From positions 79,580-143,579 of the forward strand of contig NZ_QRCC01000009.1 in NCBI RefSeq assembly GCF_009833125.1: a DNA stretch of 64,000 nucleotides. Direction: 5' to 3'. The notes below the pieces were generated by a model that saw only the letters and a program-made list of their open reading frames with translations, made no database searches and had not been told where the DNA came from. Positions 57,172 through 64,000 of this stretch are shown in pieces (positions within the stretch are counted from its first letter, which is position 1; each line of letters opens with the position of its first letter). Source of the DNA: Nitrosomonas sp. HPC101. Lineage in GTDB: Bacteria; Pseudomonadota; Gammaproteobacteria; Burkholderiales; Nitrosomonadaceae. The translations under genes and the position numbers were made by a program.

Positions 57172-58305
57172 ATGTTGACTTTTGAAGATGAAGTATTTCA
57201 ACCGAAAAATATCCCGACAGGTGTTCATACACAAAAAATAACTGCGGAACAGCAAGTGCAGTACGAAGCAGGATCGGCAGAAAGCCATCGCCGGGTTTCC
57301 GTGGAAGACAAACGCATCATTAACTGCAAGGCGGATGTCAATCAGCTCGTACCATTCAAATACAAGTGGGCATGGGAAAAATATCTGTCTGCCTGTGCCA
57401 ACCACTGGATGCCACAGGAAATCAACATGACACGCGATATTGCTCTGTGGAAGGATCCCAACGGATTGACCGAAGATGAACGCCGTATCGTCAAGCGCAA
57501 CCTCGGTTTTTTTGTTACTGCGGATTCACTGGCAGCCAACAATATCGTGCTGGGAACCTATCGCCACATTACCAACCCCGAATGCCGCCAGTATTTATTG
57601 CGCCAGGCGTTCGAAGAAGCCATCCACACCCATGCTTATCAGTATATTGTCGAATCGATTGGTCTGGATGAGGGTGAAATCTTCAACGCATACCATGAAA
57701 TCGGGTCGATTCGTGACAAAGACGAATTCCTGATCCCCTTCATTGACACACTCACGGATCCTTCATTCCAGACAGGAACGCTGAAAACTGACCAGCAACT
57801 ACTGAAGAGTCTGATTGTATTTGCCTGCATCATGGAAGGGTTGTTTTTCTATGTCGGATTTGTGCAGATTCTGGCATTGGGCCGGCAGAACAAAATGACC
57901 GGAGCGGCTGAGCAATATCAGTACATCCTGCGTGATGAATCCATGCATTGTAATTTCGGCATCGACGTCATCAACCAGATCAAACTGGAAAATCCACAGC
58001 TGTGGACCCGGGAATTCCGTGAAGAAATCAGCGCACTGATGCGCAAGGCGGTCGAGCTGGAGTACCGCTACGCAGAAGACACTATGCCGCGTGGCGTACT
58101 GGGGCTGAATGCACCGATGTTCAAGGAATATCTGCGTTTCATCATCAACCGTCGCAGCCACCAGATCGGGCTTGATCCGCTATTCCCTGAGGCAGGCAAC
58201 CCTTTTCCGTGGATGTCAGAAATGATTGATCTAAAAAAAGAAAAGAATTTCTTTGAAACTCGTGTAATCGAGTATCAGACAGGAGGCGTATTAAGCTGGG
58301 AATAA
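57172..58305 (+). CDS. nrdB: Ribonucleoside-diphosphate reductase, beta subunit
   Basis: 377 residues. Di-iron ligand regions are visible: Glu in [27 protein letters not shown] with Glu and His, and [11 protein letters not shown] with Glu and His. It houses the radical-generating cofactor for NrdA. AAGGAG lies just before the ATG. A terminator follows. Confidence 0.96.
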   Translation: MLTFEDEVFQPKNIPTGVHTQKITAEQQVQYEAGSAESHRRVSVEDKRIINCKADVNQLVPFKYKWAWEKYLSACANHWMPQEINMTRDIALWKDPNGLTEDERRIVKRNLGFFVTADSLAANNIVLGTYRHITNPECRQYLLRQAFEEAIHTHAYQYIVESIGLDEGEIFNAYHEIGSIRDKDEFLIPFIDTLTDPSFQTGTLKTDQQLLKSLIVFACIMEGLFFYVGFVQILALGRQNKMTGAAEQYQYILRDESMHCNFGIDVINQIKLENPQLWTREFREEISALMRKAVELEYRYAEDTMPRGVLGLNAPMFKEYLRFIINRRSHQIGLDPLFPEAGNPFPWMSEMIDLKKEKNFFETRVIEYQTGGVLSWE

Positions 58306-58359
58306 GGCATTAATCAATCGATTGTTGATTGAAAAATCATGTAGAATGTTGGACGGGCC

Positions 58360-58406
58360 GGCTGGTTCACTTTAAAATTAAAAAATACAGGTGACCAGCC
58401 TTTTTT
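58360..58406 (+). terminator. Intrinsic terminator of nrdAB
   Basis: A 10-bp stem with a one-base bulge (GGCTGGTTCAC / GTGACCAGCC), loop of about 20 bases, and a T6 run directly after. It begins 55 bases after the nrdB stop. A GTG in its right arm opens the next gene's reading frame, arguing for that gene's later ATG start. Confidence 0.85.
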
Positions 58407-58453
58407 ATTTTTGGGAAACCAACTATGCGAGCGAACCGTTCATTTCATTCAGG

Positions 58454-59818
58454 ATGAAAATAGCATCGAATACCTCACCAGTACTGATTGTCACAGTAGT
58501 ACTGATATTCCTCTCTGTTACGGCACAAGCTGACGGAGCCTTAGAAAAAAATGACGACATTACTGTCCTGGAAACAAAGCCATATCAGACAGAACCTCAC
58601 AAGCAACAAGATGATCTATGGACGCGCATACGAGCTGGATTTTCTCTGACCAATATACAAAGCCAGGAAATTCAGCAACACGAAAGCAACTTCAGCAAAA
58701 ACCAGCGGTTCATAGATCATATTGTTGAACGCAGCCAGCGCTACCTGTTTTACATCATTGAAGAAGTAGAACGACGGCACATGCCGGCCGAGATTGCGCT
58801 GCTGCCGATTATTGAAAGCGCCTTCGATCCGGATGCCTACTCTCACAGACATGCGGCAGGATTGTGGCAATTTATCCCTTCGACAGCAAAAGCATTCGGA
58901 TTGGAGCAAAACTGGTGGCATGACGAGCGGCGCGATATCATCGCCGCTACCCAGGCTGCGCTGGATTACCTGCAGATGCTCTACAAGATGTTTGGCAACT
59001 GGAAACTGGCACTGGCCGCATACAACTGGGGACAAGGGTCACTGAAAAAAGCCATCGACGAAAACCACGGTGGAGATAAATCGGTCAATTACCAGCACAT
59101 TGATCTTCCAACTGAAACCAGACACTATATTTCCAAGCTGATTGCCATCAGAAATGTCATTGCCCATCCTCGCCGCTACGGTATTAAGCTCAAACCCATT
59201 CCGAATCGACCTTACTTCGAACAGATCACGATCACTCAGCAAATTGACGTTCAACTGGCCGCCAGGCTTGCCGGAATCCCGGAAAATGAATTCAATGCAT
59301 TGAATCCGGCGTATCACCGGCCCATCATCAAAGCAGAAGATTCTCCACGCACCTTGCTGTTACCCGCTACCAAGATCAAAGTCTTTATAGACAACCTGGA
59401 AAATTATGATGAGGCGCTGGTTTCGTGGCGTGTTTACCAGGCTCAGCAAACAGATACCTTGCAGGATTTATCCAGCCGGTATCGTATCCCGGTTTCAAAG
59501 CTGGCAGAAACCAATGGAATCTCTGAACAGGCAACCCTAAAAAAAGGGCAAACATTGCTGGTACCACGGGATGGCAACAGCATCAGGGAAAGAACCTATC
59601 TGGCGCACAACCTGCTCAAGACATCAACAAAATCTCCTCGAACAGAGCACCTCGTATATACTGTCAAAAAAGGCGATACGCTTCAGGCTATCGCCAGGCG
59701 TTACGGGATCGATATCAACACTGTTCGTTTATGGAACAAAGGAAGTGACCGGCTTTCCATCGGACAAAAGCTGACGCTCAAACTGACCATGCCCTTTAAC
59801 AGTCCTTATTCCTCCTGA
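58454..59818 (+). CDS. MltD-like lytic murein transglycosylase with LysM domains
   Basis: 454 residues from the ATG at 58454. A signal peptide (about 27 residues, cleaved near AQA-DG) is followed by the catalytic domain. That domain has ALLPIIESAFDPDAYSHRHAAGLWQFIPSTAKAFGL (catalytic Glu) and ALAAYNWGQGSLKKAI. Two C-terminal LysM repeats (about 330-380 and 408-450, the latter YTVKKGDTLQAIARRYGIDINTVRLWNKG) bind peptidoglycan. It is MltD-like in layout but lacks an evident lipobox. It converges on the carboxylase gene with a 13-base overlap. Confidence 0.92.
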   Translation: MKIASNTSPVLIVTVVLIFLSVTAQADGALEKNDDITVLETKPYQTEPHKQQDDLWTRIRAGFSLTNIQSQEIQQHESNFSKNQRFIDHIVERSQRYLFYIIEEVERRHMPAEIALLPIIESAFDPDAYSHRHAAGLWQFIPSTAKAFGLEQNWWHDERRDIIAATQAALDYLQMLYKMFGNWKLALAAYNWGQGSLKKAIDENHGGDKSVNYQHIDLPTETRHYISKLIAIRNVIAHPRRYGIKLKPIPNRPYFEQITITQQIDVQLAARLAGIPENEFNALNPAYHRPIIKAEDSPRTLLLPATKIKVFIDNLENYDEALVSWRVYQAQQTDTLQDLSSRYRIPVSKLAETNGISEQATLKKGQTLLVPRDGNSIRERTYLAHNLLKTSTKSPRTEHLVYTVKKGDTLQAIARRYGIDINTVRLWNKGSDRLSIGQKLTLKLTMPFNSPYSS

Positions 59819-62800
59819 ACAATCAGCAGTGACTGGCCAGAACATACATAATCACCCTGCTTACAGCTAATTTGTTGCACAACTCCACTGACCGGGGTAC
59901 TCAGGGTGATTTCCATTTTCATGGATTCGATAATGATAACCGGATCTCCGGCATTGACCGGCTGTCTGATCCCAATCAGCAATCTCCATACGGTACCGGT
60001 TACATCTGAACTGATGGCATGTGCTCCGTCGGGCAAATCAGGTTCATTCCGCATACCGGATTCATCCAACATACCTTCTCCCTCGTCGCTGCTGCTACTG
60101 CTTTCCTGCACGTTTGCAGCCTTCCAACGCTCGCGTTCAGCCTCAAAAGCCTTTTGCTGACAGGTTTTGAATGCCTGAATACTGTCTGCATGCTGATGCA
60201 GGAATGCATGATAGTTGCGCAGACTGAAAACGGTGTCTTCGGTACGCAGTGTAAAACGTCCGGTGATAAAGTCGTGGCGCAGCTCGAGCAGCTCCTGTTC
60301 AGAAACGGGATAAAACCGGATTTGATCAAAAAAGCGCAGCAACCAGGGTTTGCCCGCAACAAAATCCTGGGTTTGACGATAACGATTCCACATCTGTACC
60401 GTTCTTCCAACAAACTGATATCCGCCGGGGCCCTCCATGCCATAAATACAGAGATAAGCACCTCCAATCCCGACTGCATTTTCCGGTGTCCAGGTACGCG
60501 CCGGATTATATTTTGTGGTGACCAGGCGGTGTCGTGGATCGATCGGTGTAGCAACCGGAGCGCCCAGGTAAACATCCCCCAGCCCCATCACCAGATAGCG
60601 GGCATCGAAAACGATACGTTTGACCTCATCAATGCTGTCCAGCCCGTTGATCCGCCGGATGAATTCGATGTTGCTCGGGCACCAGGGTGCATCCGGCCGG
60701 ACTGACTGCATATATTTTTCGATGGCCAGTTTTGTGGCAGCATCATCCCAGGAAAGGGGTAAATGCACGATACGCGAAGGCATTTCCATATCGTCGCTCG
60801 CCGGTAAATCCTGCTCGGCGCTAATCAGCCTGTCCAGAAGATGGTCACGGTCCAGCAGCCGCGAATCGAAATGGATTTGTAAAGAGCGAATACCCGGCGT
60901 CATGTCAAGAATCCCAGGCAGATCGCCCTGTTCGATACAGCGCTGCAGCCAGGCCATCAATGCGTGCGCACGAAAATGCAGTGCAATATCGAGCACTGCC
61001 TCGCCATATTCGATCAGTAGATATTTGTCTCCCGACTGTCGATAAACCACTTGCACCCGTCCGTTATTTGCAGGAATCCGGTGTAATACAGGATTTTCCC
61101 GGTTAATCGGGAGCACAGGCATATCAGACGCCGCAGGCGCGCAGGCATCCGGCTCTCGAATCATCCCATCCTGCTGCTGTTCCAGCAGCAGAGCCTGCTC
61201 CGCTGTAAGCGAGTGAAAACGTACGCTGTCACCCGGTTTGAGCTGACCGGTTTTCCACAATTCCGCCTGCACAATTACGGCAGGACAGACGAATCCTCCC
61301 AGACTGGGGCCATCCGGGCCAAGGATGATGGGCATATCTCCGGTAAAATCAATCGCACCAACTGCATAGGGATTGTCATGGATGTTGGAAGGATGCAACC
61401 CGGCTTCTCCCCCATCCTTGCGCGCCCATTGCGGTTTAGGGCCGATCAGACGTATACCGGTACGGCTGGAATTGTGGTGTACTTTCCAGTCGGTCGCAAA
61501 AAATGCATCGATATCAACCTCAGTAAAGAAATCCGGCGCGCCATGCGGGCCATACAGGACACCGATCTCCCATCTGTTGGTGTAATCAGGAATATTTTCG
61601 GGAGGCAATACTCTTGGCTCAGTACCTTCCGCCGGCAGAATATGCAGCACATCTCCGGCACGCAATGCGCGCCCGGCATGCCCACCAAATCGCCCTAACG
61701 TAAAGGTAGACTTGCTGCCCAGGTAATCCGGCACCTGAATCCCGCCTTCAACGGCCAGGCAGGATCGGCTACCAAACTGATGGATTTTGCCAAATCGCAA
61801 TAATGAGCCTGCCTTGATGACGTAGGATCGCCACTGCTCCAGAGGGACATCATCCAGCCAGACATCGATGGGCGCGCCACATACCGCAATCAGACTGTTG
61901 CAGTTGAATTTCAGCGTAGGCCCGGCCAGCGTGATTTCCAGCCCCGCCGCATCATCGGAGTTGCCGACCAGTCGATTAGCCAGGCGAAAAGCCAGGCTGT
62001 CCATCGGACCGGATGGCGGCACGCCTACATTCCAATAGCCCGTTCTGCCGGGATAATCCTGTACTGTCGTCTGTACACCGGCGCTGAGTACATCCAGGGT
62101 ATTAGATTGGTAGTGAAACCCGGCAAGGTATTGGGTGCTGACCTGCCCGCTGCGAAATACTGTACCGGACAATACCTGCTCGAGATAATCCAGATTAGTC
62201 TCAATACCGTAGAGCGCGGTGTTCTCCAGCGCGCCAATCAAACGATCAATGGCCTGATCACGCTCGTCGGCATACACGATGATTTTGGCCAGCATCGGAT
62301 CATAGAAAGCTGACACTTCACAACCTGCATCCACCCAGGTCTCAATCCGTGCAGTTTCCGGAAACTCAACTGCACTCAGCAAGCCACTGGACGGCTGAAA
62401 ATTCCTGGCCGGATTCTCCGCATACACACGGGCCTGTATAGAGACTCCTTGCGGCTGGATCGTCAATGATTCCAGTGGCGGCAACGCATCCGCACCCAGC
62501 AGGACCATCCATTCGACCAGATCAATGCCGGTTACCATCTCGGTGACACCATGTTCCACCTGCAGACGGGTATTGACTTCCAGAAAATAAAACCGATCAA
62601 CCGCAGGATCGTAGACATATTCCACCGTACCGGCAGACCGGTATTGAATCGCCTCTCCCAGGCGCACGGCTGTTTCCTGCAGTGCCTTCCGGGTGGCAGC
62701 CGACAGTCCCGGTGCTGGCGTTTCCTCGATCACTTTCTGGTTACGCCGCTGCATGGAACAGTCCCGTTCCCCTAATGCAATCACTTTTCCGCGGCCATCG

Positions 62801-63441
62801 CCGAAAATCTGTACTTCAACATGACGAGCCTGATCAATATATTTTTCCAGGAACAGACCGGCATTGCTGAAATTACTTTGTGCCAAATTCTTGACAGATT
62901 CATATGCATCAACCAGTTCCTGCCGGTTGTGGCACAAGCGCATACCGATACCGCCTCCCCCTGCTGTACTTTTCAACATCACCGGGTAACCGATTCGAAG
63001 CGCTTCCTGACAGGCCATCTCGATATTATCCAGTAATCCGGTACCCGGCAGCATTGGTACGTCAAGTTGCTGCGCAAGTGCACGAGCAGTATGTTTCAGG
63101 CCGAAAGTACGCATCTGTTCAGGCGTGGGTCCCAGAAAACAGATTTCTTCTGCCGCGCATTGCTCAGCAAACACAGCATTTTCACTCAAAAACCCGTACC
63201 CCGGGTGGATCGCCTGAGCGCCAGTACGATGTGCAACTTCCAGTATTTTATCGGCACGCAGATAACTTTCACTGGCCATTCCATCACCAATACAAATACT
63301 TTCATCCGCATCCAGCACATGCCGTGACAACGCATCCGCTTCCGTAAAAACAGCCACACTGCCGATTCCCATGCGACGCAAGGTACGCATAACACGACAG
63401 GCGATAGCGCCACGATTGGCAATCAGAATTTTTGTAAACAT
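59806..63441 (-). CDS. Biotin-dependent urea/guanidine carboxylase
   Basis: 1211 residues. The biotin carboxylase part (1-450) has ILIANRGAIACRVMRTLRRMGI, STAGGGGIGMRLC and GRDCSMQRRNQKVIEETPAPG-type motifs. Central KipI/KipA-like carboxyltransferase domains follow, then a C-terminal biotinyl domain with ESMKME. This is the urea carboxylase half of urea amidolyase. Because a guanidine-I riboswitch precedes it, guanidine is the more likely substrate; bacterial members have been shown to prefer guanidine. No allophanate hydrolase or DUF1989 carboxyguanidine deiminase is encoded next to it in this window. GGAGAA precedes the ATG. Confidence 0.93.
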   Translation of the reverse strand: MFTKILIANRGAIACRVMRTLRRMGIGSVAVFTEADALSRHVLDADESICIGDGMASESYLRADKILEVAHRTGAQAIHPGYGFLSENAVFAEQCAAEEICFLGPTPEQMRTFGLKHTARALAQQLDVPMLPGTGLLDNIEMACQEALRIGYPVMLKSTAGGGGIGMRLCHNRQELVDAYESVKNLAQSNFSNAGLFLEKYIDQARHVEVQIFGDGRGKVIALGERDCSMQRRNQKVIEETPAPGLSAATRKALQETAVRLGEAIQYRSAGTVEYVYDPAVDRFYFLEVNTRLQVEHGVTEMVTGIDLVEWMVLLGADALPPLESLTIQPQGVSIQARVYAENPARNFQPSSGLLSAVEFPETARIETWVDAGCEVSAFYDPMLAKIIVYADERDQAIDRLIGALENTALYGIETNLDYLEQVLSGTVFRSGQVSTQYLAGFHYQSNTLDVLSAGVQTTVQDYPGRTGYWNVGVPPSGPMDSLAFRLANRLVGNSDDAAGLEITLAGPTLKFNCNSLIAVCGAPIDVWLDDVPLEQWRSYVIKAGSLLRFGKIHQFGSRSCLAVEGGIQVPDYLGSKSTFTLGRFGGHAGRALRAGDVLHILPAEGTEPRVLPPENIPDYTNRWEIGVLYGPHGAPDFFTEVDIDAFFATDWKVHHNSSRTGIRLIGPKPQWARKDGGEAGLHPSNIHDNPYAVGAIDFTGDMPIILGPDGPSLGGFVCPAVIVQAELWKTGQLKPGDSVRFHSLTAEQALLLEQQQDGMIREPDACAPAASDMPVLPINRENPVLHRIPANNGRVQVVYRQSGDKYLLIEYGEAVLDIALHFRAHALMAWLQRCIEQGDLPGILDMTPGIRSLQIHFDSRLLDRDHLLDRLISAEQDLPASDDMEMPSRIVHLPLSWDDAATKLAIEKYMQSVRPDAPWCPSNIEFIRRINGLDSIDEVKRIVFDARYLVMGLGDVYLGAPVATPIDPRHRLVTTKYNPARTWTPENAVGIGGAYLCIYGMEGPGGYQFVGRTVQMWNRYRQTQDFVAGKPWLLRFFDQIRFYPVSEQELLELRHDFITGRFTLRTEDTVFSLRNYHAFLHQHADSIQAFKTCQQKAFEAERERWKAANVQESSSSSDEGEGMLDESGMRNEPDLPDGAHAISSDVTGTVWRLLIGIRQPVNAGDPVIIIESMKMEITLSTPVSGVVQQISCKQGDYVCSGQSLLIVQEE

Positions 63442-63458
63442 AGATTCTCCTTACTGTA

Positions 63459-63662
63459 CTACCTGATCAAGCAGGCTATACCGCGATACACGCTAACTGA
63501 GCCAGCGAAAATGAAGACAGATTTCTGCTTCCCATAGGGGACGGGCCGTGGACGGTGAATACAGGAAATGTGGTGTATAAAATGGAAGCAGACAAGAAAT
63601 AATACATATAACAAATCTCCGGGAAGTCGGGAAATGACAAGAACCAATAATGCATTTGGCAT
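63459..63662 (-). CDS. Small hydrophobic ORF just after the riboswitch
   Basis: 67 residues, beginning MPNALLVLVISRLPGDLLYVLFLV. Its ATG lies about seven bases after the GGGAGG that forms the 3' edge of the riboswitch, so that sequence could serve as its Shine-Dalgarno. It ends 17 bases before the carboxylase ATG. It could be a leader peptide, a tiny membrane protein, or chance. No family is recognised. Confidence 0.4.
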   Translation of the reverse strand: MPNALLVLVISRLPGDLLYVLFLVCFHFIHHISCIHRPRPVPYGKQKSVFIFAGSVSVYRGIACLIR

Positions 63663-63669
63663 TATGTAA

Positions 63670-63763
63670 CCTCCCGGGCTTTTGTCCCTCCGTGGAGCTT
63701 CGTTACAGCGAAGCCTCAAGCTCTCGGACCAGTCGCTTTTCTGTGGAAAGCCGGAACCCTAGC
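63670..63763 (-). promoter_or_regulatory. Guanidine-I (ykkC) riboswitch
   Basis: Read on the minus strand, the stretch has the strictly conserved ykkC blocks in order: CTAGGGTTCCGG, then GACTGGTCCGAGAGC, then CACGGAGGGACAAAAGCCCG, ending in GGGAGG. These elements form the guanidinium-binding aptamer. It lies about 230 bases upstream of the carboxylase and in the same direction, so guanidine should switch on this transcript. The remaining 220 bases to the window end contain no recognised gene; the promoter is presumably there. Confidence 0.92.
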
Positions 63764-64000
63764 CTGAAGTGATTGCAACCAGTCACCCGTGCAACCTATC
63801 CTGCTGGTATCGGTGCTACTGACTATAATCAAAACATAAATACTATTTTATAGGCGGCCGGTCTTTTCTGGAACAATAATATTTTCAATGGAATTACACT
63901 GATTTTCGTTGCCATCAGCTTTCAACTGTCCCGGTATTACTACTCAAATAACAGGAATCAAGCATATTCCTCCATCTGTTTACAGAGCAAATGATCCGTC

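Overview
The window looks like chromosome of a betaproteobacterial ammonia oxidiser, most likely Nitrosomonas or a close relative. This is inferred from recognised protein families. One CRISPR accessory gene belongs to the Cas_NE0113 family, named after a Nitrosomonas europaea locus. The housekeeping gene sets (purM-purN-DUF3108-rsmB, pilT-pilU, coaD-rsmD-M16) and a large biotin-dependent urea/guanidine carboxylase also fit. No rRNA or tRNA gene was recognised.

Layout. 1-6.7 kb: end of an Mla-type ABC transporter, dapE, an FmdE-like protein, a small MITE-like repeat and a P-type cation ATPase. 6.7-22.7 kb: a complete type III-A CRISPR-Cas island, all cas genes on the minus strand. The order is cas10-csm2-csm3-csm4-csm5-cas6-csx16, then a CARF-HEPN ribonuclease, a Cas_NE0113 CARF protein, and cas2-cas1-cas2. 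Two same-orientation arrays with the same repeat (5 and 10 copies) and homologous leaders bracket it. Two plus-strand toxin-antitoxin modules (CcdAB-like and ParD/RelE-like) sit between cas genes. A membrane-anchored DUF559-type nuclease-like protein lies beside the second leader. A 12-bp palindrome occurs in four intergenic gaps across this island.

22.7-40 kb: mostly core genes, comprising an AI-2E-type permease, purM, purN, a DUF3108 protein, rsmB-like, two secreted or lipoprotein genes, an EI24 protein, a degenerate REC-GGDEF-EAL protein, an FKBP isomerase, mnmA, pilT/pilU, yggS, a ferredoxin, coaD, rsmD and a non-catalytic M16 peptidase homologue. 40-48.5 kb: an integron. It has a minus-strand integrase remnant followed by about ten plus-strand cassettes separated by attC sites: SRPBCC, GFA, DUF3147, SDR plus YVTN protein, a frameshifted ferric-reductase-like gene, cytochrome c'-like, YkvA, MntP, DUF167, a small ORF and TSUP.

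48.5-64 kb: a repeat-rich CigR/RcnB-like exported protein, a large LplT-PlsC-acyl-ACP synthetase fusion, a decayed IS5-type transposase, nrdAB with an NrdR box, an MltD-like lytic transglycosylase, and a urea/guanidine carboxylase preceded by a clear guanidine-I (ykkC) riboswitch.

How the parts work together. The CRISPR island encodes the interference complex (Cas10-Csm2-5), crRNA maturation (Cas6), spacer acquisition (Cas1 and two Cas2), cyclic-oligoadenylate effectors (two CARF proteins) and a probable signal-quenching enzyme (Csx16). The integron is a separate acquired region of stress and transport functions. Its integrase is broken, so cassettes are probably fixed unless an integrase is supplied in trans.
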